Origin: Casuarius casuarius
Taxonomy: Eukaryota; Chordata; Aves; Casuariiformes; Casuariidae
Length of the DNA stretch: 64,000 bases
NCBI GenBank assembly: GCA_003342895.1
Contig: PTFA01000370.1
Span: 458,834-522,833 of the forward strand
Direction: 5' to 3'
The notes below the pieces were generated by a model. That model was not told the DNA's origin and did not search any database. It saw only the letters and a list, made by a program, of their open reading frames with translations. How positions within the stretch are numbered: position 1 is the first letter of the stretch; each line of letters begins with the position of its first letter. Both the position numbers and the translations under genes were made by a program. Shown here piece after piece: positions 48,038 to 58,869 of the stretch.

Positions 48038-48538
48038 CTATTCTTTCATTTCTTTGTCTTCAGACCCAACTAATGCTGCTTTACATAACTTAGCTTTACT
48101 TTTCTGCAGGGTGTGCTTGTGTGTGCTGAACACTGTGTTTTCTGTAACTCCCCCAAAAGCTTTTGGAGCAGAGGGGAGGCTTAACACAACAGCTTGATTT
48201 AAGGATGATACTAAGTTTTGTAGGAAGATAGACATACAATTAGCAAACTTAGCCAATTTGTCTATAAGTAGCAACAGTCTTAAGTCTTCGAGGAAAGAAC
48301 TTAAGCGTGTGCTTAGGTCGATACTTCGTTTAATACTTGAATACACGCCCGAGGATATAGCTGAGTACTTCTTGAAGCTGGAACTTAAGGATGAAGTGAA
48401 AAAAAGTTGCTTTACAGATTGGTTTATTGTAGAGACTATTTGCTGTGTTTTGGCACAGGATATATTTGGTATGTGTATGTGAAGGTTTTGAGGGAATTTT
48501 CTCCTCATTTTGAAGTGAGAGACGCATACAGCTAACAC
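48038..48538 (-). other. Open 166-codon frame, no recognised product
   Basis: A minus-strand frame runs 166 codons with a Ser/Leu/Lys-rich product. A plus-strand frame (48258-48482, 74 codons) lies inside it, opposite. I recognise no domain, signal peptide or membrane segment. There is no upstream promoter-like CpG cluster or poly-A context. In 64 kb read six ways a frame of this length can arise by chance, so I do not call a gene. It is listed because it is the longest open frame in the AT-rich part of the window. Confidence 0.12.
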
Positions 48539-48539
48539 T

Positions 48540-51500
48540 GTCTAGTTTGAGTTGTAGCTGAGCTAAACACTCGTTTCAAATAGATCCAGGAACATATGTT
48601 TTAACACACTGTTACTTGATACTCTGTGGAGTAATCTCTTTAAACTGAATAATCTTAAGACTCTGAAAGACAGCAACGTGTAATGTTCGATAGCTTGCAT
48701 TCAAGACTCAGGATTAAAGGAGTCCTATAAAAAGGGATTAATTTAGAAGGGCCACATTGAATACATGCAAATATATGTATATGAGAAGTTTATTGTGCAT
48801 GTCATAAAACTGTACTTATCAGCTTACAGTGCTGTATTTTTTCCCCATTCTTGGACTGCTCCTTGCATGAAATGCGTCATTTTACTCTCCTCTCTAACTG
48901 TTCATTTCATATCCAATAATGGGAGCTGCTCTCTTCTAACAAAAAGTGCTTATCTGTATAACACGTATATGTATTTTTAAGTATGTGTCCATTTAAATTA
49001 ATATTTAATAGATCAAAGATATGTGTATGATATAAATATATCTGCTTACATCTAATTATTATTTGACGTGACCTAGCCTTTATGTGCTTAACTTTTTGTG
49101 CCTTTTGTCCAACAGAATATTTTTAGATGAGAGTATAAGACTTGATTTATGCTTGAAAGTAGAATATTTCTGTTGGAATATTTCTGTTTTTCTTAGTCAG
49201 CAGTATCATTTTACCAAGACAGCTAATGGTGCACTTACACTATGGAAGAACGTCTCAGACCAAATTACATCTCACCATTTCTATCCCACTATAAAGTTTA
49301 GCTGCACTAATTTATTTGGATCCATGCTAAGGGGTGGTGACACTTTAACCATCTGTACAGTGTTTTTTAAAGTCTTTGTGGTGGCTAGTTACCCTGCTGA
49401 GATTTTTTTTGGCTAACTTCACTTGTCTAGAAGTCGGGCATCCGGTCTGAGTTACTAGTCGTGGAGAAAAGGCAATTCAGCCGAGCTGTCCTGGCACCAG
49501 ACGCAGCTGTCCCGTCTCTCCGTTGCCTCTCACTTTGACTAGATACCCAGCTTTCTGACAGCTGAAGTTTGGTGAGATAAACTCTGCCAGCCGTTCAGCA
49601 GAAACTGATCTCTAAACGTGCTCTTGCACCTTTTACATTTCTTTTTCCGAGTACGTGTAAGCTAAGATAACCCACTGACAGCTGGAGAGCTGGCCCTGCT
49701 TCTCCAGGACGGTGTTGGCCATGCAATAGAGACGTTTGTGTGCTGATTTCAATGCAACGTCTTTTTCTGGATTTGAGCTGTGTGGCAAAACATCCCCCAG
49801 CTAGGACTGATGTCAATATTTGCTTTAATCAAAGCTATCTGCTGGCATCCTGCCTTTGCTGAAGAAGACCTTTGACTGTCACAGTGGGTGATTAATTCTT
49901 TTTATTCTTCTGTATGAAGCCATCCCCACAAAAGCCATGGTTGCAGACAAACAGATTGGACTTTCCAGGGTCGGGGATCCACGTGGAAAGCTTTATGCAC
50001 TGACTACAGAAGCGCACCAGGGTTTGGGATGGGAGCCCTGGAAGGCTGCAGTCTTACCATGTGGCATTGCTGCCATCAGGTTAAATGGCCACAAACGGAG
50101 CAGGTTTGAAACCAGCTGCTGGTTTCAAGATGCCGTTTTCGGTCATCCAGAAACCTCAGGAGTGCACTCTGTAGCAATCGTGTTACGGAGCAGAAAAGGA
50201 AAAAAATCCTTGCTTAGGATAAAATCCTGTCTTCATTGAAATTAATGAAAAGACTTCTGCTGGTGGCTTCTCCTTGTGGCTTCATGAGTGAATGCCACAC
50301 TATTGTAAACGGAGGAGGTCTCTACTGCTGGCATCCCACGTAGGTTTAGGGTATAGATTCCCAGAGGTGTGCCACTAATTAAATCCCAAAGACAAGTCAT
50401 CATCTGGGTGCAAATCCGCTGCATTTCCAGCCATCACTCTCCCTTACAGCTGTGCTCCTTGCTGAGAAGTCTGAGACTCTTTTCTTGCTGGTGATATTCC
50501 ACTTTAGAACAGTGAATCTAAATATAAAGCCAAACCCCCCAAAGGGTTGGTGGAGTGCTGAGAATTTCCCTAGTTTTAGTTTGTCAAGAAAATACTTTCC
50601 TCCTACAGTTCTGCTGAATTTTCCTTGCCCCTTCCCCCCTGCTTCTTCTCTAGTACAAGGGAACGTGGGGTCACAGGGTGAAAAAATTTCTTAGTGAACT
50701 TGGAAACAGATTTTTGACAAGTATTTGTTTCTGTAGATTTGAAGCATTATTTTAATTTTTTTTTTACAGTTCAATTTTTCATTTATTGATGGTGAATTAG
50801 TTAATGTTTGAGTGTTATTATTTATTTACTTTTTTCTTTTCTTCTTTTTTAGGTCTGAAAGGTTTTTATGGGTGGTGAGATGTTCCAGTACTTGGATCAG
50901 TGTGTTTTATTTAATGTTGGGAGAGGGTTTTTTTTGTTTTGTTTTGTTTTTTAAGTTAATGTAATTATAAGTCTAAATCAGCCTAGCAGATCCAGGTGAG
51001 CTGTGCTTACGTGTAAGAACAAACACAACATTGTATGTATACACAGTAAATGAAACTATCCCAGGGCAGAGAAGTCCCCAAGGCGCTGCCGTGATGGACA
51101 GTAAGGGGAAAGGAGAAGCTTTGCCAGAGGAGTTGTTCAAACTCAGTTCATATCAGAAGTGCAGTGAAAATTGTGATACCAACATGGACCAAATGCAACT
51201 TCTTTTAGTGAAGCAATCTTTCAGCTTGCACAGAATAAACTCTGCAATATATACGGGGTTTATCTCATAAGCAGAGCTGAGTCAGCTTGAACTCACCTTA
51301 GCACGAGGTTTAGCGAGACTAGGTATGATGCGAATGGAATGAAGAGGGAAGTCTCTCTCCTGTGCTTAGCGGACCAGGCTGAAACAGCATCTGCTGGAAC
51401 GACGCGATCTCAAGGCAATATAAAAGCAGCTGCTGGAAGCCTCAGGTGAGGTCCCAAATACCATGGAGCATGGTGGGAATTTCGCTAGGGGCTTCTGCAA

Positions 51501-52975
51501 AGCCAGGATTTCACCCCTCTTGCACTTAAGCATGCTTTTAATTTCCCTATGTGCTCAGGTCCTTTCCTGTTCAGCAGAGCACTAAATCTTGTGCCTGAGC
51601 ACTCAGTGTTCTACACCAGAATGATGTGATGGTTGTCGTGGGCTGTGTTTCTGGCTACAGTAGTAAATGCCTCTTTGTCAGCAAATCTTAAATGTATCCT
51701 GGGATTTCTGCACTGTGATCAAACATGATGCCATGTGAATGATGACATTCTGACAGTAACCGGTTGGACAAGCCTGTGTAACAGTGCTTTTCCTTCACTG
51801 CATGCTTGCTATTCCTGGACACAATTCTTTTATAAAAGCCCATTGAAAATAACTCTGCTCTTTGAGACATTTAACTTGCTCTGTTGCCAGTTAGCCATTG
51901 CTGAACCTTATGGAAGAGATCTGCCTGGTGTGTATCTAGAGTTCAAAAATCTCAGCAGAAGATTAAACGAATCAGAGGTGGAAATTATCTTTGATCCCTT
52001 TCTGTCAGTGTAGGATTATTCCACAGTGTACCATTTTTTGAAGTTTATGTCTAATCCAGTTTTACGCATCTCCGGGATCTGGGCTTCCTATGACTTCTTC
52101 TGGAAAGCAGTTGTATGCTGTAGCCTTCAATTTAGAGGTACTTACCTGATACTGAGATTCAACTTGTGTTTCCATTACTGCATCCCATCTCATCCTGTGC
52201 CACATAGAGAATGTCACCGCTTTGTGGTATATGGCTTTCAAAGGCATGCGGATCATTATCATGCTCATACTATTTTGTATGCTTACTACATGCTTAGCAA
52301 AACTGTATATACTTGAACCCCAGTCTTGCAAACAACTGTGCATGGCTTGCCTGCAGTTCCTTTGAACTGTCAAATGTGTCGTTCACATACAGAAGGGCTT
52401 GTAGTGTCCAGTAAGAATAGTAGTGCATGAAAATAGTTGGCATGGAACAAGAAGAGCCATGTGGGTCCAGTAATATTGCTAATCGAGGAAAGAGGAGGGT
52501 CATGTAACATTTTCCAGCACTAACTTGGAGATTTAAATGGTCAGTCCTGAGCTTTTAAATGCACTGCATTTTAAGCATGTTAAGTTTGTAAAACCGTAAG
52601 TTTTCTTTCTAATAAATCTGTGTTTTCAGGCTTAAAGAATACTTGTCTGTGATCCTTTGATGTGCCTTTTTACAAGCATTAAGCGTTGGCAGCGTGCTCA
52701 GAACATTAGCTCCTTACACACACTGGGCATTGTGGTAGCAGACCAGCAAAGCATTTAAGCACATGATCTATTTTAAGTACGTAAGCGATGCATTTAAAAA
52801 TGACAGTGTGTTTTGCTGGATTGACAAAAGCTTGTTCAGCGCCATGTAGGTAAGAACCCAAATCCGTCTCAGGGACATTTCAGGAATTGCCTTTTTGAGT
52901 AGAAAGTACTGGATAGGTCCAAAAGGTAGTTCATGGACCAAAAATGCACTTTATAGATAAAGAGTTAAAATTCTG
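48540..52975. other. Non-coding stretch with T/G-rich simple sequence
   Basis: T-rich tracts lie at 50754-50766 and 50928-50953, the second partly (GTTTT)n. Frames of up to 110 codons occur without a known product. No exon pair or transposon is recognised. Confidence 0.5.
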
Positions 52976-52984
52976 AGCTGCTAG

Positions 52985-53070
52985 GGGTGTCTTTGCATTA
53001 CTGGTGAGCCTGGCAGATCCAAGAACTGAACCCATATCTGTGTTTTCCCTGCCTGGTTTCTTCACCCTTT
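52985..53070. repeat. Possible MIR-like SINE relic
   Basis: GCCTGGCAGATCCAAGAACT continues as GAACCCATATCTGTG (53009-53043). This resembles the widespread amniote repeat phrase 'gcagagcc.ggaactgaacccagatct'. The match is suggestive and short, and the family cannot be named without a library. Confidence 0.35.
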
Positions 53071-54235
53071 ATTCATACCTTTCAGTATTATTTCATTTTT
53101 CTTAAAGAATGTGGACAGCACTGAAAGGAAAAATCCTGAAGCTTTTTTAAGAAGGGAGAGAGGGCAAGCAGAAGGATGATAAAGGATGAATATAATAGCT
53201 AACCTAAATATTTTGCTGTGTACACTGATGGCTTTTTTGCAGATGATGCTAGAGGATTAACTGTATTACAGTAAATTAGTATGTGCAGACACTGGGATAT
53301 ATATGCATTTCAGACAGTTTTTAACAGTGTGAAAGATGCACTCTTGCAGGCTAGACAGTAGTGTATATTCTTCCTTTTCAGAACAAAGTTGCTTTGATCG
53401 CCCGTATTATTGCCCTTTTCTTCACTGACAGCAGCTTGCTCAGCACCGTTGCAGGGTAAAACCCAAATCAGTCCCAATGACATTTAATGCAATATCCTCC
53501 TCCCCCAAAGCTGCTGTTAGCAGAGGAATGCTGTTAAACCTGATGAGAACTGGTGTGTTAAGGAATTCCACGTGAACCGTGCAGAAAAGGTGGTTTTGGA
53601 AGCGCCCTCTTCCATTTTAATATGGCTTTGACCAGACCATCATATGTAGCTCTTACCACCTTGGGAATATCTTCTATAAAGAGCTAAGATGTTTTTAAGG
53701 AAATTAGCAGTGCAAGGTTGCAGGGCTGTCAGAATGACTTACCTTTTCTCCCTTGGAAATGGCATTTCTTGAAGATCGTGGGGGACGCTCCTTTAGCAGT
53801 ACGCTGCGTGCATATCCCTGGCGAACGGTCTAGGCTGAATCCTGTGGAAGTTCTTAAACATTCAGATCTATCAGCTGGCCTAGTTTATTTAAAATGTTTA
53901 GGTTATTTTGTTTTGTTCTCGTCACTGTAGTAAAATTATTTTTATGACCCTTTGGGTATTACCTGCTTTTATAATCTTTCTATAATTAAATTTACAAATC
54001 CGCTTTTGAGCTGGTGATGTATAAAACCTTGCAAACTGGATCCTTTGTGTGTTAACCTATATTTATGTTACTTTTATTCCTTCTGGCAGTAATTATCCTG
54101 GCTCAAGGCCTAGGATTAATCCATAAGATGCTGAACATGCTTGAATTTTTCCACCTTCTCTGTGGCAAACTCTCTCATCTTATGTAGAGCAGAGCAGGGC
54201 ATTTTTAAAACCACTTCCTATGAAGCAGTTTAACT
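53071..54235. other. Non-coding stretch, nothing recognised
   Basis: AT-leaning intron-like DNA. AAACCCAAATCAGTCCCAAT near 53459-53478 is another weak echo of the old-repeat phrases. No gene is recognised. Confidence 0.5.
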
Positions 54236-54269
54236 GTTACCCCTCTTAAGTGATTCACAGAAGGAGCCA

Positions 54270-54345
54270 TAGCAAAGGTTAATTGATCCTGTTCTGTAGA
54301 TACAGAAAGAGAAGTGATTCAGCCTCCGTCACGGGGAAGGATTTA
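54270..54345. repeat. Possible MIR-like SINE relic
   Basis: GATCCTGTTCTGTAGATACA followed by GAAAGAGAAGTGATTCAGCC resembles 'atccc.ttttacagatgaggaaactgag..agtgactt..' of MIR-type SINEs. It is diverged and short. Confidence 0.3.
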
Positions 54346-56435
54346 CGGGAGTTGCTTGGCTGTTTCAGAGCCTGATGACACAGCTCTGCCCAGCACAGAG
54401 GTGCCACCGCGCAGCCGAGAGCTGGTCACCCACTGCCGCTCGTTGTGAGTTCAGGGCGTCAAGCTGTAACACGGCTGTGTACGTAATAAATGCACTAAGT
54501 GGGCCCTTTGCTAGCTCCAACCAGGGTGATACGTCTGCTCTGCAGGGCTACGCTGACGTACTTTGGTTTTGGAGCTGTTGGGCATGAGGCCACTCTGCCT
54601 TGTTCTCCAGCACGTAGTATAGAAATAAACCTATGGAGCACCACAGTCCTCCAGAGGTTGAAGCTAGGCATGGAGCATGCCAGGGGAGTGCAGTGTCACT
54701 CCGTCTCAAAGCCAGTTCTCAGGGACCTCTGTGGAAACAGGATTTCACCCAACTAGCTGGGAAGAACCCCAGTGAGTCCTGTGGACTTTTTGCAAGGCTC
54801 CACTAGCATAAGCAAGGTGACGTTGTTCTCCTGTCATTCAGAGCTGGACCATAAGGTGGTCTCTTCCCTGGGTGTCCCATGCAGGTGAAAATTCCTGATA
54901 AATCCTGTAGTATCCAAAGGCTGCTCTGCCACCAAGCAAAAGTGCTTTAGAGTTGTCTTGAAAGAGCGAGAGAACACCTGTGAAGTAAGTCCCATTGCAA
55001 CGGTTTTAACTAGTCTGGTGCATCTCTGTGCATCTTGCAGATAAATGTGCTTTTGCAGTTCATAGTCTTAACCTTTGCAAGTCCTTTTCATTTTACTGAA
55101 ATTACAATAAACTGGATGCTGTTCTCGTAATGAAATATACTGCCCGAACCCTGACTTCTGTGTCATCATGTGAAAAGAAAAGAAGTATTTCTGGCATTTT
55201 CTGCAGCACATCAAAAGCTTTGCATTTTTTTTTTTTTTCCTGGATGAAGTTGAGCAGAAATAAGTCTTATAAGGATGGGAGTTCTGTGTTCTAGCTAAAC
55301 CACGCCTGAGGACATATTGCTATGTGATGCGAAGGACAGCTTGGAGGACACAGAGAACACACTGCTTTGGATTTTGTATTTTTACTGAATCTAAGTATAA
55401 ACTCCAATGCTTGGACCAGCTAGCACTGACCCGAATGATCCCTCAGTTTAGTTCAAGAGTTAGCGTGCTCCAGGGTTCATTCCCAATAGGCATTTTGGAT
55501 ACAACTGCCTTCTTTTGGAGAGAAGGAGGTTAGTAATAGGATGTGGCCTTGTCTGTTGACAACGTGACCAGAGACTAGATCATGATATTGGCTCTCTTAT
55601 GGTGTACATGTAGGCAGATTGGATCTTGGGCCCACTGGTACTCTCCGGATCTGGTAAGATCGTTGTGATCTCTTACTACTGAAGCATATTTTTGCAGTCT
55701 ACTTGATTAAAATTTTATTTGAAGGAGAAAGGCTTTTTCTCTCGGAGGGGGTTGCTGTTCATACACCAGGGAGGAATATTTAACTATTTCTCTTGGCTAG
55801 GGTTAAAATCCAGTTATAGCTACAATTTCTTGCAAGATCCTTGAAGGAAAGATGGAGTCTGTACGTGCTGTCTGCCCTGAAGTGCTAAGGCTCAATATAA
55901 GGTGCCACTTAGGAAATGGGGAACAGCAAAGGGAGAATGCGTGGGCTGTGTGTTTTTTCCCGTCCTAAACGAGCATGAGCATGTACGGAGTTTGAGTTAA
56001 GGAGTCCTACTGAAATCTTTGGGTGTTTGAGGGTGTGCGCATCGTGAGATAGCTTACTGGATCATTTTCTGCATGGTAGAGGACTAGTGCAACAGAGCAT
56101 CGAGGCATGATTCACCCCCAGAGTTGTTGTCTGGTAGCTCAGTTCAAGGATAATTCTCAGCTCAAGAAGCTTGGATGCTTTTACTTGCCCTGGGCTGTAA
56201 CTGGACAGAGACAGGCGTCCCTGCACGTTTTACCTAGGTACGTGACATAGCACAGAGAAGGTGACATTGGAACAAGTATTCACTGTAATTCTGTAAGACT
56301 TCAGGGATCAACGAAAGGTATCCAAGAGCCTTCTGGGAAGAGACTAAAGGAATTTTGTAATTGGTATCATCATTAAGCTGTGGAAGCAGTGCCGGTGGGT
56401 GTTGTGCAAAAAGCGAGCACAGGCTTTGGCTCAGG
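54346..56435. other. Non-coding stretch, nothing recognised
   Basis: Unique-looking sequence with a T14 run at 55225-55238. Plus-strand frames of 69-85 codons have no recognised product. The patch at 54.36-54.5 kb is GC-richer but shows no exon signals. Confidence 0.5.
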
Positions 56436-56438
56436 AAG

Positions 56439-56700
56439 TCACAGAATCATTGAGGCTGGCAGGGACCTCTGGAGATCATCTGGTCCAACTGCCCTGCTCA
56501 AAGCAGGGTCAGCTAGGCCAGGTTGCCAGGGCCACGTCCAGTCTCCATCTCCTAGGATGGAGACTCCGCAACCTCTCTGGACAACCTGTTCCAGTGCAAG
56601 TTGCAGATTGCTGGAGGAGGACATGTATATGCTCTTCCTGTGTCCTTCTGACACTGTCCAGGTTATTGTTCATGCCTTGTCTAGTCATTTTTTCTAACAG
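56439..56700 (-). mobile_element. CR1 LINE 3' tail, minus strand
   Basis: TCACAGAATCATTGAGGCTG begins the reverse complement of the CR1 3' end. The body follows through GGACCTCTGGAGATCATCTG, CCCTGCTCAAAGCAGGGTCA, a CAGGTTGCCAGGGCCACGTCC stretch and GGATGGAGACTCCGCAACCT to ACCTGTTCCAGTGC near 56597. This is the classic 5'-truncated CR1 fragment found across bird genomes. Homology fades after about 56600, so the right edge is approximate. Only 3' sequence remains, so the copy is inert. Open frames across this segment are transposon sequence, not genes. Confidence 0.96.
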
Positions 56701-57155
56701 CATGCCCTTCTCCCCCTCTGTGGATTAACCAGGAAAGAGGAGATGGTGTAAAAGGCTCAGCGCTGTTTCTGGGCTCCTGGTGGAGCATCGTCATTCAGGC
56801 ATGATCCTCATGGGTGAGCTCTGTTTGGAGGCTGGACCTTCAGATGACACACTTTCATCTCCAAATAGTGGTCAGGGAGCCCTCGAAAAGGCTAGGTAAG
56901 TTGAGTTGTTTGTAGCTGTGCTTGAAGCTTCAGCCTTTTCTGGAGGCCCAGATCAATGCAGTGTCGTGCTCTTTGCTGCTACATTGGGAGACGTGCCATG
57001 TTCTATTGCAAATGTTGCCCGTTGGGAATTTTTCCTTGGAAAGTCTTTCTGAAATTATTGATTTGCAACATGCCTGAGCTGAATTTAAGCATGGAGCCAC
57101 ACAGATCTGAATTCAGCTGTGCTGGCTGTTTTCCCTAGGAGGAGGCATCACAGGA
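56701..57155. other. Non-coding stretch, nothing recognised
   Basis: Unique sequence after the CR1 tail. A 60-codon frame at 56956-57138 has no recognised product. Confidence 0.5.
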
Positions 57156-57159
57156 ATGA

Positions 57160-57570
57160 ATTTGATTGCGTCAGAAAATTAGTGTTGATTTCAGTGAAGA
57201 ATATTTTATTATAGTGTCTGCACTGGCATCCTCTTCATAGGATAATGGCTAAGAGTTTCCAGTGCTTCCTGTATTTGTGTGTATTTAATGATTTAATCTA
57301 TTCCTTCTAAACAGTAGCTTGGAAAAAAATAAAAAGGCTGGCTGCCTAATCTTAATATTCCATCATAAAATCAAATCGCTAATCCCAGAGGTGGAATTAC
57401 AATTAAAAAGAAAAAAATACATATATCAGTCTTGGAAAGTATTAAAACTGAATAATATACTCTAAAATAGACACTAACTGTGGCGTTTACTTCAATTACG
57501 GAAGTCAGCGAGGCCATAATGCTTTTGAAAATTAAGATGCTGTTATTTTCATCCCTTAGTGTGCTTTTAG
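57160..57570. promoter_or_regulatory. Strong candidate enhancer or conserved element
   Basis: Complex AT-rich sequence includes a bicoid-type TAATCCC at 57380-57386 followed by a TTACAATTAAAAAG string, ATCTTAATATTCCATC words, and ACTTCAATTACGGAAGTC near 57490-57507, which combines an ATTA core with an ETS-like CGGAAGT. Coding potential is absent in the AT-rich core. By eye it is comparable with the 33.5- and 46.2-kb candidates. Confidence 0.37.
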
Positions 57571-58765
57571 GAATCTGGGTTTGGGCTCACCAGTTTGAAA
57601 GTGGAGCTGTGGCTGCTCAGGAGGGGATGCTCAGTCTCCCCCCTTGCACGTTTAGTGCAGCGAGCAGTCCACGGCAACGTGCCCGGGAAAGAGAAGTTGG
57701 AAACGTTGCCCGTTTGCAGCCCTTTGAAGTTAAGGCTTCTGCCGTGCTCCTTAGGGAACACGCAGCAACGCAGCCTTTGGCTTGTCCAAGTGCAGTTTTA
57801 CGGAGTGGAAACAAGTGTGATGTTGTCTGATATCTGCCCTGCCGTTATTTCCCCAAATGAGCACTTGTAGTAACTGCTGCTCTTTGGAGACTTGCTGAAG
57901 CATCTGTAGGTCCCAGCAGGCTGAGGGGCGTTGGGAGCACCAGCCGCAGCACCAGCCCTTTCGGCAGCCTGTCCTGCCTCCCTGTAATTCGGAGAAACTA
58001 CTTTATATGAGCCGGAGAGGGGGCAGATCCCTTTCACTCTTCCGTTTTAAACGTAAAATAAAAAGTTGGCTGAGCTATTAGCCTTTAGCCAACGTGTTCC
58101 CCTTCATGGGCTTTGAAGTTAGCGTTCCCCCTTAAACTCCTCTTCAAATGCATTAGGCACCAGCTCAGTACTGCTAAGGCTTTCCCTGCCCCGAGGACCT
58201 AACTGCATGCTACGCACGTGAGGTGCGTGCGAGCAGGGGCGGCCGTCTTACAGCATCCAGCAGTTCAGTTTAATTTGAGCTCTGACTCGCCAAGATCAAT
58301 GCTGGCACAAGTCACCATTTGCTCTGAGCTCTGCCTTCCAGAGTGCTGCCCCAGCTGTCCCAGCGGCTCGGCTACGTCCGAAGCAGCTGCTGACCAGCTG
58401 CAAACTGCGGTCCTGTGTGCTGAGGAGTCCCCTGCATCCCCCTCGGCTGTCTCTGGTGACCTGCACCTTGCAGCGAAGGTAAAAACCCTTCACGATAGGG
58501 CAGACTTGAAAGCTGTGTGCAGCAACCTCTCCAGCTGCACTTTTTACCCTGCTCGCGTTTATGACTTGGAGGTTTCCCTGGTCTCCCTTCTCCAGAATCA
58601 CTTGAGGGCTGAGACGGAGCATGGGAAATTTCAAATCAACAGGAAATATTTTCAGGTGGCTTCAGCACGCAAGCCTGTAATGAAAAGGGCTCTGTGATGT
58701 TAAGGGTGGCGTTTGCTGCTCGTAAATTCTGTGCTGTACCTGTTAAACCAGGCTGCCACGTCTGG
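57571..58765. other. Mixed-composition stretch, no gene supported
   Basis: GC-richer than its surroundings, with open frames of 116 codons (57480-57830) and 159 codons (58218-58697) on plus and several on minus. None has a recognisable product or splice context, and opposite strands are open together. An inverted repeat at 58065-58093 is listed separately. CpG-retaining words around 57.96-58.16 kb could mark another conserved block. Confidence 0.4.
58065..58093. repeat. 7-bp inverted repeat (hairpin)
   Basis: GTTGGCT at 58065-58071 pairs exactly with AGCCAAC at 58087-58093 across a 15-nt loop. The right arm also overlaps a reverse CCAAT-like word. Such short hairpins are common by chance. 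Confidence 0.7.
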
Positions 58766-58769
58766 CGCC

Positions 58770-58865
58770 AGGGACACAAGTGTAATCAAATAAAGGTATT
58801 CCAGGCACGCAAATTTGGCCAATTAAAATAATAATGGTAACACTGGAGCTAACAAGACCAAGGCT
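58770..58865. promoter_or_regulatory. Candidate conserved non-coding block
   Basis: GCCAATTAAAATAATAATGG (58818-58837) joins a CCAAT word to homeodomain cores in a short complex stretch. No coding signal is seen. Confidence 0.25.
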
Positions 58866-58869
58866 GTGC

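Noticed and set aside
49937..50239. 100-codon plus-strand frame as a coding exon
   Set aside because: It has no recognisable domain and no acceptor/donor pair that keeps the frame.
58218..58697. 159-codon plus-strand frame as a possible exon
   Set aside because: The product resembles no family I know, and the opposite strand is open for 112 codons over the same DNA.
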